NCBI RefSeq assembly: GCF_023544865.1
Contig: NZ_JAMJFX010000005.1
Location: 62,001 to 126,000, forward strand
Source of the DNA: Phaeovulum molybdatiresistens
Lineage (GTDB): Bacteria; Pseudomonadota; Alphaproteobacteria; Rhodobacterales; Rhodobacteraceae
Length of the DNA: 64,000 nt
Direction: 5' to 3'
The translations under genes were made by a program, and so were the position numbers. Below, one piece after another: positions 27,460 to 34,007 of the stretch; the first letter of the stretch is position 1, and the number at the start of each line of letters is the position of its first letter. The notes beneath the pieces were generated by a model. It had not been told where the DNA came from. It did no database searches and was given only the letters and a program-made list of their open reading frames with translations.

Positions 27460-28283
27460 AGAGTTTACTGGTTGCGGCTATCACCGCCTTCCTGCCTATT
27501 GCCGCCCACGCCCAAGACAGCCTGACCGAAACGCTGACGCCAGAGCCGCGCCCTTACCGCTACGCGATCCTCGACATTCAGCCGGGGGCGGAGGCAATGG
27601 ACGCGGCCAGCATGTTCGGTGAGCGGATGATGCTGATCCTCGTGCCTGAGCAGGTCGCTCTGCGGGTCGAGAATGGCGAGGGGCGCGCCTTTGTGCTGAC
27701 CTTCGACCAGAAACTGGTGACGCAGGGCGTGGGGCTACACACCCGCATGGGCCGCGATCCCTATGCCGAGATCAACGCCACGCTGGCGACCGAGGCCATG
27801 GGCGGGCGGGTGCTGCAAATCCGGCGCACGATCCGCGAGCCGAACGAGAAGCTGCCCGAACCTGCCGCGCTGATCGCGCAGTTGGAAGAGCGCTATGGCC
27901 CGCCTTCGAAGCGTGACGGGAGCAGCGCGACATGGGCCTGGGGTGAGGATGGTTTTATCCCCGATCTGGACGGCCAGCCCCTGCATGAAATCACCACCGT
28001 CAGCCAGTTCGGGGCGCGCAGGACGATCCAGTATCGGCCCTGCTCAACCGGTTTCAATGCCGATGCCGAGTACCGTTTCCGCCAGCACCGCGAAACGCCG
28101 ATCATGCCGGGTTGCACGGCGCTGTTCACGGTTGGGGTTAGCGGCGGCGCTCAGCTCTCGACCGTCAGCTTTTCGCTGACCGATTTCGACCTGATCCGCC
28201 AGCATGTCGCCGAGGTAGATCGTCAAATCCTCGAAGCCTTGACCACCGACGCGCCGGTCGCGCCTGCCGATATGGACCTGTGA
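27456..28283 (+). CDS. secreted hypothetical protein, operon gene 4
   Basis: A 275-residue protein with a clear signal peptide (KSLLVAAITAFLPIAAHAQD, cleavage after AHA) and no later membrane segment, so probably periplasmic. It contains two cysteines (RPCSTGF and MPGCTALF) about 34 residues apart that could form a disulfide. No domain is recognised. It is the only exported product of the operon and overlaps the ribbon-helix-helix gene by ATGA. Confidence 0.72.
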   Translation: MKSLLVAAITAFLPIAAHAQDSLTETLTPEPRPYRYAILDIQPGAEAMDAASMFGERMMLILVPEQVALRVENGEGRAFVLTFDQKLVTQGVGLHTRMGRDPYAEINATLATEAMGGRVLQIRRTIREPNEKLPEPAALIAQLEERYGPPSKRDGSSATWAWGEDGFIPDLDGQPLHEITTVSQFGARRTIQYRPCSTGFNADAEYRFRQHRETPIMPGCTALFTVGVSGGAQLSTVSFSLTDFDLIRQHVAEVDRQILEALTTDAPVAPADMDL

Positions 28284-28287
28284 TGCC

Positions 28288-28584
28288 ATGACAGACGCCA
28301 CAGCGGAAACCCAAACCTGCCCATTCTGCTACACCGAGATGGACGCGCGGGCAGATGTTTGCCCCAGTTGCCACGCAACCAAGGACACGACACCCGAATG
28401 GGCCAAGCGCCTGAAAATATACAAGATCGGCGCATTCGCTCTGATCATCGGTCTGGGCCTGATGTTTATCGACGGCAAGGGTATCTGGTGGTGGGGGTTC
28501 CCTTTCGTTCTGATCGGAGGCTTCTTCCTGTTCAGGGCGCATAAATTCGACGTCTCCGAAGTGCTTTGGCATCGCAAGGAATAG
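28288..28584 (+). CDS. zinc-ribbon membrane protein, operon gene 5
   Basis: A 98-residue protein with an N-terminal two-knuckle zinc ribbon (CPFCYTEMDARADVCPSCH), a basic stretch, and two hydrophobic helices (IGAFALIIGLGLMFI and WWWGFPFVLIGGFFLF). It shares the layout and part of the motif (CPxC...DVCPSC) with the protein at 26613 and may be a diverged paralogue. It starts 4 bp after the secreted protein. Confidence 0.74.
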   Translation: MTDATAETQTCPFCYTEMDARADVCPSCHATKDTTPEWAKRLKIYKIGAFALIIGLGLMFIDGKGIWWWGFPFVLIGGFFLFRAHKFDVSEVLWHRKE

Positions 28585-28594
28585 GAAGGCCGCC

Positions 28595-28774
28595 ATGGAA
28601 ACTCACTGGATCGACAGCCCAAAGTACCAAGCCGACCGCAAGGAGCTGGCTGATCTCTGCGGGCGCAACCGCACCCCGGCGGAAGACGCACGACTGGCCG
28701 AACTGAGGGCGCGGGTGCAAGACTGGGCGCGGCTCAATCGGGCCGCAGAGGATTTCGTGAACGGCGCGCCGTAG
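28595..28774 (+). CDS. 59-residue hypothetical protein, operon gene 6
   Basis: A small soluble, strongly charged, probably all-helical protein (METHWIDSPKYQADRKELAD at the start, then a second helix with AELRARVQDWARLNRAAEDF). A GGAAGG ribosome site lies just upstream, and it starts 10 bp after the preceding gene. A 9-bp inverted repeat follows its stop, marking a likely operon end. Function unknown. Confidence 0.6.
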   Translation: METHWIDSPKYQADRKELADLCGRNRTPAEDARLAELRARVQDWARLNRAAEDFVNGAP

Positions 28775-28782
28775 GCGACTGG

Positions 28783-28814
28783 CCACTGCGCAAGAACCAG
28801 TATTGGCGCAGTGG
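28783..28814 (+). terminator. hairpin at the end of the six-gene operon
   Basis: A perfect 9-bp inverted repeat CCACTGCGC ... GCGCAGTGG with a 14-base loop, 8 bp beyond the last stop. No U-tract follows, so it may act by RNA stabilisation or with Rho. Confidence 0.42.
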
Positions 28815-28957
28815 AAGACGGCGGGTTAGCATTTCGGACATCAAGCTATCGCCAAGGCGCAGAACGATAGATTGGTAGCTCCATATTTCTGGTAACAAGA
28901 ACACATCCTGCTGCTGTGCGACCAGCAAAGAGCTTGGTTTCCACTTGGAGCTACTTC

Positions 28958-29527
28958 TCACGAGTCTAGTGGCGGCTGAACTCGCCTCCTAAGAATCTCC
29001 TCTTCAATCCGACGAGGCTGAATAAAATAATATCGTATCTCAGCGTCGTCTTGCGGCTGTTGACCGCCGACTGGCCCAGCACCATGAACGCCAAACGCAT
29101 TGTTTACAATCTGGATCACATCAGTCCTTAGCTCCGAAAAGCCCTCTTTGACATCCTTATAATCAGCAAGGCCCTGATAGGCCGTAAATGCAACGAATGC
29201 GCCAATTTTGACCTTGGCGTAAACAGAACCGCTTTCAAATGAGACAGACTCGACGAAGAAATCTTGCAAGGTAAAGTTAAATGGTTCGATTGGACCGTAT
29301 TGGCGCAGGTCTTTCGAGGCCGTTTCGGAGTACGCAATTTCACCCCCTTTGTGCCGTAACTCAACCGGATCAATGCTATCCAATGCCACTTGGAGGTTGG
29401 ATAATGCGTCCGAGAGCAGGGGAAGCTGATTTACATTGAGTCCCCCCCTTATGAAATCACGGTAGCTTCTGTGCGACAGCAAATAGCTGACCGTTCCTAT
29501 GTAAATTGATTTCTCCGACGGCGCCAA
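28958..29527 (-). CDS. hypothetical protein, lower-GC orphan gene
   Basis: A 189-residue soluble protein in AT-richer DNA than its neighbours, which suggests separate acquisition. The N-terminal half (SIYIGTVSYLLSHRSYRDFI...) appears alpha/beta. A central segment VYAKVKIGAFVAFTAYQGLA is mildly hydrophobic, followed by a charged helix and a tail rich in Gln, Pro and Arg. I recognise no family. Bases around it are non-coding on both sides (183 bp and 279 bp), so it stands alone, like a single-gene cargo locus of a mobile island. Confidence 0.6.
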   Translation of the reverse strand: MAPSEKSIYIGTVSYLLSHRSYRDFIRGGLNVNQLPLLSDALSNLQVALDSIDPVELRHKGGEIAYSETASKDLRQYGPIEPFNFTLQDFFVESVSFESGSVYAKVKIGAFVAFTAYQGLADYKDVKEGFSELRTDVIQIVNNAFGVHGAGPVGGQQPQDDAEIRYYFIQPRRIEEEILRRRVQPPLDS

Positions 29528-29806
29528 TTTATATTCCTTTTAATACAATCCGTTACGATAACATCTGAGCATTTCAGTTTCGTGTCAAGCAAAGCGCATG
29601 ATCTACCCTGGTTCGCAGTAGCAGAAGGCATCGCCCATTGTTCTCATCTCGACTGCCCCCATGCTCGCGAAACGGCGGAGGCGAGCGAGTACTATTTAAA
29701 TTCCCTGTTCACTAGCTTCCCGCATTGATCGTGGGGAGGGGCTGTTGGCACAGACACTCAAACGCCGAGGCGACCTTGGTGTAACGGTATAGAAAAGGAG
29801 AACAAT

Positions 29807-30610
29807 TTGTCCCATTTCCTGGTCTGGAGTGATCTGCACGACGAATTCTGGGACGGCTTCGATCTGCCCGATCTGTCCGCGCCAGTGGACGGGGTGCTGA
29901 TCGCGGGCGACACCCATACGATGGGCCGCCATCTGGATATCCCGGCGCGGGCCGCGCGCAAATACGGCTGCCCGGTCGTGGTGATCTGGGGTAACCACGA
30001 ACCCTACGGGTCGATCTGGTCGGAGCTGTTGGCGGAGGAAGAGCGGCGCCTTGCCGAGTTGCGTGCCGAAATTCTCGACATCCGCGTGCTGCATGGCGCA
30101 GCTACCGAGGTCGCAGGGGTGCGCATCATCGGCGCGCCGCTCTGGACCGATTTGAAGCTCTTCCCCGAACTGGAGGGCCTCGCATGGGGCATGGTCGGGG
30201 AATGCCTGATGGATTATCAGCAGATCGGCGTCACGCCCAAGCGCATGTTCTGCGTGCGCACGATGCTGGACCATCACGCGATGGACAAAGCGGCGATCTG
30301 GGACGCTCTGCGCCAGCCCTATGACGGGCCGAGCATCGTCATGACCCACCACATCCCGGTGCGCCAACTGGTCCACCCCGCCCGCGAAATCGGCAATGAC
30401 GGCAAACGCGCCCTATGTGCTGGCTTCGCCAGCGACCTATGGGCCGAGATCAGGGGCTTCGACATCCACACCTGGATCTGCGGCCACAGCCACGACAACG
30501 AGACGTGGACCGGCAAAGGCAAGCACGGCCCCATCCGCTTCGTCATGAACGGGCGCGGATATCCGGGCGAAGAGGTTGAGTTTGACCCGGCATTCGTGCT
30601 GGAGGTCTGA
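29807..30610 (+). CDS. calcineurin-like metallophosphoesterase
   Basis: A 267-residue metal-dependent phosphoesterase. The two-metal site is complete: DLHDEF (D-x-H, residues 9-11), AGDTH, WGNHEPYG (G-N-H-E), THHIP, and CGHSHD (G-H-S-H). Family members hydrolyse phosphodiesters or monoesters such as cyclic nucleotides or nucleic-acid ends; the substrate is unknown. The start is TTG at 29807 with AAAAGGAG just upstream. It is a lone gene preceded by a 279-bp interval without genes. Confidence 0.85.
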   Translation: MSHFLVWSDLHDEFWDGFDLPDLSAPVDGVLIAGDTHTMGRHLDIPARAARKYGCPVVVIWGNHEPYGSIWSELLAEEERRLAELRAEILDIRVLHGAATEVAGVRIIGAPLWTDLKLFPELEGLAWGMVGECLMDYQQIGVTPKRMFCVRTMLDHHAMDKAAIWDALRQPYDGPSIVMTHHIPVRQLVHPAREIGNDGKRALCAGFASDLWAEIRGFDIHTWICGHSHDNETWTGKGKHGPIRFVMNGRGYPGEEVEFDPAFVLEV

Positions 30611-30620
30611 GCGTGGAAGT

Positions 30621-30654
30621 ATAGGGCGATAGTGCTATATCGCTATCGCCCTAT
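30621..30654. repeat. 12-bp perfect inverted repeat
   Basis: ATAGGGCGATAG / CTATCGCCCTAT around a 10-base loop, 11 bp after the phosphoesterase stop. The CTATCGC unit recurs once more just downstream (30652-30665 region). It may serve as an RNA 3'-end structure; there is no U-tract. Confidence 0.55.
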
Positions 30655-30868
30655 CGCTCTATCGAAGCCGCCAGAAACCCCACAATCGCTCGATACCTGG
30701 CGTCTCGCTCATGTAGATTTTCCGGCTCCCGTTGGGTACCCGGCCCCGCCTGACATCGCCCCCCAAATGGCAGGGGAAGGTGGGGCTGGCTCTGTACGCC
30801 ATACCCTTGGAGTCTCTGGACTGCCGATTAAGAATAGATATCTTGGCATCGGGCTAAGCCCTCCACTC

Positions 30869-30897
30869 TTGCACATTATGCGAAAAATACGTATATT
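30869..30897 (+). promoter_or_regulatory. predicted promoter of the Phd-PemK pair
   Basis: TTGCAC, 17-bp spacer, TATATT, ending 21 bp before the antitoxin ATG, with AGGAGG between. The spacer end and -10 include the palindrome ATACGTAT, a plausible antitoxin operator. Confidence 0.6.
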
Positions 30898-30918
30898 ACG
30901 GAAAATCAGGAGGGTTCC

Positions 30919-31182
30919 ATGTCCGACATTCAGAATTTTCCCGCCGCCGATCTGGCGCGCAAGACGGGTGACATTCTCGACGCGGCCAGTCGCGCGCCGG
31001 TGGCGATCACCAAGCATCGCAAGCCACGGTTCGTGCTGATGAGCCTTGAGCGCTACGAGGCGCTGACAGGCACAACGGATCAGCAGGCACACACCTTGGA
31101 GGATATGCCCGCCGAGATGAAGGCCATGATGATCGCCGCTCTGGAGCGAGACCTTGCCGGTGGCGCGACGCCAGATGCGTAA
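30919..31182 (+). CDS. Phd/YefM-family antitoxin
   Basis: An 87-residue antitoxin with the Phd/YefM N-terminal fold: NFPAADLARKTGDILDAASR and the strand-helix KPRFVLMSLERYEAL, followed by a flexible acidic C-terminus for toxin binding. It would neutralise the toxin encoded next and repress the shared promoter. The toxin start overlaps its last codons by 8 bp. Such pairs stabilise mobile elements after transfer. Confidence 0.88.
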   Translation: MSDIQNFPAADLARKTGDILDAASRAPVAITKHRKPRFVLMSLERYEALTGTTDQQAHTLEDMPAEMKAMMIAALERDLAGGATPDA

Positions 31183-31591
31183 GCCCGCCGCCGGTGACGT
31201 CTTCACCTATCCATTTCTTTGGAAGCGCCAGCAAATTCAGGGCGAAACAGAAGGCCGCAAGCCTCGCCCGGTCTGCATGGCCGTCACCACTGCAAAGGCG
31301 GACGGCAACACATTGCTGTTTATTGTTCCCATCACAAGGCAGCCACCCATGGACGGGCGGATCGCTATTGAAGTTCCTGAGATCGAGGCCAAACGTGCTG
31401 GCCTCGACACTGAAAAGCCCTGCTGGGTCATGCTGGACGAGTTCAACAGCGATGTGTTTGAGCGCTCCTATGTCTTTGAGGACCGCACACCGCTTGGTGC
31501 GTTCAGTTCGAAATTCACGGCGCGGCTACAAGGCATCCTGCTGGCAGCCGCCAAAGACGGCAAAGCCCGTATCGTGAACCGACAAGACTGA
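31175..31591 (+). CDS. PemK/MazF-like toxin
   Basis: A 138-residue product with the plasmid-maintenance toxin pattern: an N-terminal AAGDVFTYPFLWKRQQ, GRKPRPVCMAVTTAK (compare 'KxRPavvvs'), VPITRQPP, and a C-terminal CWVMLDEFNSDVF... ALGAFS-type segment. Homologues are ribosome-dependent or free mRNA endonucleases. Start 31175 overlaps the antitoxin; an upstream in-frame ATG at 31154 is less likely. It is somewhat diverged from canonical MazF, so activity is inferred from pairing and layout. Confidence 0.78.
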   Translation: MRKPAAGDVFTYPFLWKRQQIQGETEGRKPRPVCMAVTTAKADGNTLLFIVPITRQPPMDGRIAIEVPEIEAKRAGLDTEKPCWVMLDEFNSDVFERSYVFEDRTPLGAFSSKFTARLQGILLAAAKDGKARIVNRQD

Positions 31592-31643
31592 TTGGCTGGA
31601 ATTTGAAGCCCGCCGCCCGAAAACTCCGAAAGTTTCAGCCTAC

Positions 31644-31796
31644 CTACTCTGTTTCCGAGGTATTTCTTGGCGCGGGCGGTTCGGCTTCTTCCCCTACCAT
31701 TTCGGTGTTGTTAAACAAATCATCCAGAAAACCTGTGTCTTCCATTTCGCCCAAGGCGTCCTGAATCTGGTCGATGATGCTTTTTCCGGTCTTCAT
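31644..31796 (-). CDS. 50-residue acidic hypothetical protein, end of mob operon
   Basis: A short gene reading MKTGKSIIDQIQDALGEMED, then TGFLDDLFNNTEMVGEEAEP and PPAPRNTSETE. It is strongly acidic with one amphipathic helix. It lies 20 bp after the relaxase stop in the same direction, with AAGGAC before the start. Function unknown; it may be a relaxosome accessory or antirestriction-type acidic mimic, which is speculation. Confidence 0.5.
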   Translation of the reverse strand: MKTGKSIIDQIQDALGEMEDTGFLDDLFNNTEMVGEEAEPPAPRNTSETE

Positions 31797-31816
31797 GGTT
31801 GTGTCCTTTCGTTTGC

Positions 31817-33517
31817 CTAGAATTTTGGGCCATACGAGAACGACCCGAGGGCCGAGCCTCGTAGCTTCGGCTTGCTCTGCTCAACTTCTTCCCGCTGCGC
31901 AGATCGCCGGGTCAGCCAGCCTCCAACAGCCGCCGCAATTCCGCCTGTTGCCGCTCCAAAGCGGTCAAGCGTTTCTCCAAGTCGGTCGCGAAGCGATTGA
32001 ATGCGCGATGTAAAGTCTCGAACTCGCTCGGCGAGGCGCTGGCGCTCTTCAAACCAGCCTCGAATGTCGTGTTTAGTTCTTCGACAGCGCGCAGTAATGC
32101 GGTCTCGAAGGGCGTCAGTTGCAGGTGGGACATGGTTTACCTCGTTGCTGCGGTTTCGACGCAGACTTCTCCGCCGTTCAGGTTGGGGATCGGACAATCG
32201 GCCAGCGTGACGCCGCGCGGCAGGCTCAGCACCCGGCCCAAGCCGCCAGGGCCACGGCTCAACCTCACCCCTTCGAGACCGAACATTGCCAACCCCGGCT
32301 CGGGTGTCGTGTTCTGCGGTTCGGGAAAGGTCAGCTGCACCGCCAACAAGAGCACCCAGAAGGTCAGCAAGACCCCGGCCAGATAGGTCGGCAGCATGGT
32401 CGTCCACGTTACCGTGCGCCATTCCTTCCGGCTGGCTTCCAACTCGGCTGTCGCCTGCCGAATCTTGCGGCCCTGTTCCTCGACCTGGGTGGCCGTCCGG
32501 TCGTGGATCATCTCGCTCAGCTTTTGCAACTCGCGCATATCTTGCATGAGTTTTTGCTGCGCGGCGCTCAACGCTTGCGACAAATGCTGCTCGAAGCCGT
32601 TCAACATCTGCTGGGTCTGGGCTTCGGTCGCGTGGGTTTGCGTCTCGACCTTCGCTTGCAGGCTTTGCAGCAAAGTACTCATCTGCGGTCCAGTCTTCAT
32701 GGAATATCCTGTCTTCAAGGCGGAATGTGTTCTGGCTGTCCGAGGTGCCCGCGACGCGCATGGTGATGCGGGTGTCACGCTTGCGGGGCTTGCCACCTCG
32801 GGCTTCTTCGGCATCAGCCTTGCGGCGTTTCTCAAGCTGCTTCTCAGAGAGCGGTTTGAATTCCAGGCCGTCCAGGTCGGCCAAGGCGATGCGGACATCG
32901 GCGTGGTTGCGGATCTCACCGACTTCGACCCCCTGTATGATCAGCGTCTGGATTGTTTCCTTGATCTGCTTCCGGTCGCCGAAATCGAATACCGGCTTCA
33001 CCATGCGCTTGTGGGCAGGTTCTTCCGGGCTGACCCAGCCCGCGCGGGAATTCCAGTAATCGCGGAAGGCGTTGAAATAGGCCTCCGATCCCGGTGGCGC
33101 GGGGTTGAACGAGCGGTTGCCGTGAAGTTCGACGCGCGGAATGAGAAAGTGTAGCTCGACATTGCCCATATGCCGGTGCCGCACCCAGAGGATATTCGCC
33201 TGATCCCCCTCAAGACCCGCAAAGGCGGCTTTCTCGAAATCGGCCATCAAAGCCGCCTGATCCGCTTCGCAGGGATCATCATCAACGTGGAAGGCCACCA
33301 CGCCGCTGGTGTAGCGCCATTTCCGAGTATTGCTGTCGATCAGGGCGCGGGTCAGGTCGGGGTCGCCTGACAGCACCTCCGGCAACACATCTCGGCGAAC
33401 GGTCTGACCCGCGATGCGATTTCGGTCTTCGGTATAAGCCGCGACCTCCTCGGCCAGCAGGTAGTCCACCGCCGCGCCTCCGGAGCCGTCACCATGTGTG
33501 AAGAAGCGCACCATCAT
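31817..33517 (-). CDS. mobA: MobA-type relaxase (MOBP, ColE1-like HEN branch)
   Basis: A 566-residue relaxase/mobilisation nuclease that should nick at oriT and pilot single-stranded DNA. The N-terminal domain starts MMVRFFTHGDGSGGAAVDYL, and the core motif WVRHRHMGNVELHFLIPRVE (about residues 115-135) matches the ColE1 MbeA pattern 'H..GxxELxFxIPxxE', although the usual final Asn is His here. The C-terminal half is Arg-rich and basic, and its DNA also encodes mobB-like and mobD-like genes in another frame. Start 33517 has GGAG 8 bases upstream; the frame stays open to 33790 but that part is mobC in another frame. It overlaps mobC by 4 bases. Confidence 0.88.
   Translation of the reverse strand: MMVRFFTHGDGSGGAAVDYLLAEEVAAYTEDRNRIAGQTVRRDVLPEVLSGDPDLTRALIDSNTRKWRYTSGVVAFHVDDDPCEADQAALMADFEKAAFAGLEGDQANILWVRHRHMGNVELHFLIPRVELHGNRSFNPAPPGSEAYFNAFRDYWNSRAGWVSPEEPAHKRMVKPVFDFGDRKQIKETIQTLIIQGVEVGEIRNHADVRIALADLDGLEFKPLSEKQLEKRRKADAEEARGGKPRKRDTRITMRVAGTSDSQNTFRLEDRIFHEDWTADEYFAAKPASEGRDANPRDRSPDPADVERLRAAFVASVERRAAKTHARYARVAKAERDDPRPDGHPGRGTGPQDSAGDSRVGSQPEGMAHGNVDDHAADLSGRGLADLLGALVGGAADLSRTAEHDTRAGVGNVRSRRGEVEPWPWRLGPGAEPAARRHAGRLSDPQPERRRSLRRNRSNEVNHVPPATDALRDRITARCRRTKHDIRGWFEERQRLAERVRDFTSRIQSLRDRLGETLDRFGAATGGIAAAVGGWLTRRSAQREEVEQSKPKLRGSALGSFSYGPKF
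31912..32133 (-). CDS. MobD/MbeD-like protein nested in the relaxase gene
   Basis: A 73-residue coiled-coil protein (LTPFETALLRAVEELNTTFE ... EKRLTALERQQAELRRLLEA) encoded wholly within mobA in another frame. ColE1 MbeD has the same size, a similar N-terminus ('ELETQLLxALEQL') and the same nested position near the 3' end of mbeA. A GAGGT ribosome site precedes the ATG by 5 bases, and the start is 3 bp after the stop of the mobB-like gene, so the two are probably co-translated. Confidence 0.72.
   Translation of the reverse strand: MSHLQLTPFETALLRAVEELNTTFEAGLKSASASPSEFETLHRAFNRFATDLEKRLTALERQQAELRRLLEAG
32137..32700 (-). CDS. MobB/MbeB-like membrane protein nested in the relaxase gene
   Basis: A 187-residue protein in an alternate frame of mobA. 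Residues 1-110 are a Gln/Ala-rich coiled coil (LLQSLQAKVETQTHATEAQT...), then one transmembrane helix (YLAGVLLTFWVLLLAVQLTF) and a C-terminal tail with CPIPNLNGGEVCVE. ColE1-family MbeB has the same order of coiled coil then membrane anchor and is thought to tether the relaxosome to the membrane. AGGA is placed 6 bases before ATG 32700. Its stop is 3 bp before the mobD-like start. Confidence 0.74.
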   Translation of the reverse strand: MKTGPQMSTLLQSLQAKVETQTHATEAQTQQMLNGFEQHLSQALSAAQQKLMQDMRELQKLSEMIHDRTATQVEEQGRKIRQATAELEASRKEWRTVTWTTMLPTYLAGVLLTFWVLLLAVQLTFPEPQNTTPEPGLAMFGLEGVRLSRGPGGLGRVLSLPRGVTLADCPIPNLNGGEVCVETAATR

Positions 33518-33870
33518 CTTGAGTGCTCCGCGACAATCTCGGCAAGCTGCCGATCCATTGCCATCAGCAGCGTCCGCACCGCGATCAGGTCGATAGCGCG
33601 ACCCGCCTTTCGGTCGGTGTTGATGGCACGGGCGATCTGGTTGAGATTGTTGCCCGCACGCCCAACCGCCGCCAGCAGAATGGGATCGACCTCTGGCGGT
33701 CGCGCCCGTCTCTGCATCGGCTCGCCGGACAATAGATGGCGGGCATAGTCGGACAGAGATCGCTCTTGGGCGCGGGCTTTGCGCAGCCACGCAAAACGCT
33801 CCTCCTCGGTGCAGCGCACCCGCAAAACCAGATCACGCACCGGACGCTGTGTCGTCTCTCGCTTACTCAT
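33514..33870 (-). CDS. mobC: mobilisation protein MobC (relaxosome accessory)
   Basis: A 118-residue MobC family protein. It has a basic ribbon-helix-helix-like N-terminus (VRDLVLRVRCTEEERFAWLR) and the family signature GRAGNNLNQIARAINTDRKA. MobC proteins bind near oriT and help melt it for the relaxase. Its stop overlaps the relaxase start by 4 bp, and its own start (33870) overlaps the stop of the 46-codon gene upstream. The frame extends to 34035, but ATGA coupling and the domain boundary favour 33870. Confidence 0.9.
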   Translation of the reverse strand: MSKRETTQRPVRDLVLRVRCTEEERFAWLRKARAQERSLSDYARHLLSGEPMQRRARPPEVDPILLAAVGRAGNNLNQIARAINTDRKAGRAIDLIAVRTLLMAMDRQLAEIVAEHSR

Positions 33871-34007
33871 TCCAGAAACCGATGGCGCTCTGCGCCGGGC
33901 TTGGGGTCGAGGGGAAAGGGCCTGTCCATTCCCTCGCAAGGTGCAGGTGGCGTAGCCACATGCGTAACCTTGCTCTCTTTCTCTGAATGCAAACGAGGGT
34001 AGTTCAT
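33867..34007 (-). CDS. 46-residue hypothetical protein between repC and mobC
   Basis: A small gene reading MNYPRLHSEKESKVTHVATP, then PAPCEGMDRPFPLDPKPGAE and RHRFLE. It has a perfect AGGAGG ribosome site 6 bases before the ATG and overlaps repC (upstream) and mobC (downstream) by 4 bases each. This placement is strong evidence for translation. The product is hydrophilic and proline-rich with one cysteine; no family is recognised. Confidence 0.65.
   Translation of the reverse strand: MNYPRLHSEKESKVTHVATPPAPCEGMDRPFPLDPKPGAERHRFLE

Larger units (their letters stand above)
30611..30918. other. 308-bp intergenic region: hairpin and toxin-antitoxin promoter
   Basis: Holds the 12-bp inverted repeat at 30621-30654 right after the phosphoesterase gene and the Phd promoter at 30869-30897. 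I see no gene in the remainder. Confidence 0.5.

Noticed and set aside
30621..30668. CRISPR-like tandem CTATCGC repeats
   Set aside because: Only a few 7-bp units without regular spacers or cas genes; better explained as one inverted repeat.
33518..33790. Upstream extension of the relaxase frame
   Set aside because: The extension is Arg/Gly/Gln-rich noise lying over mobC; ATG 33517 has GGAG and begins the relaxase fold.
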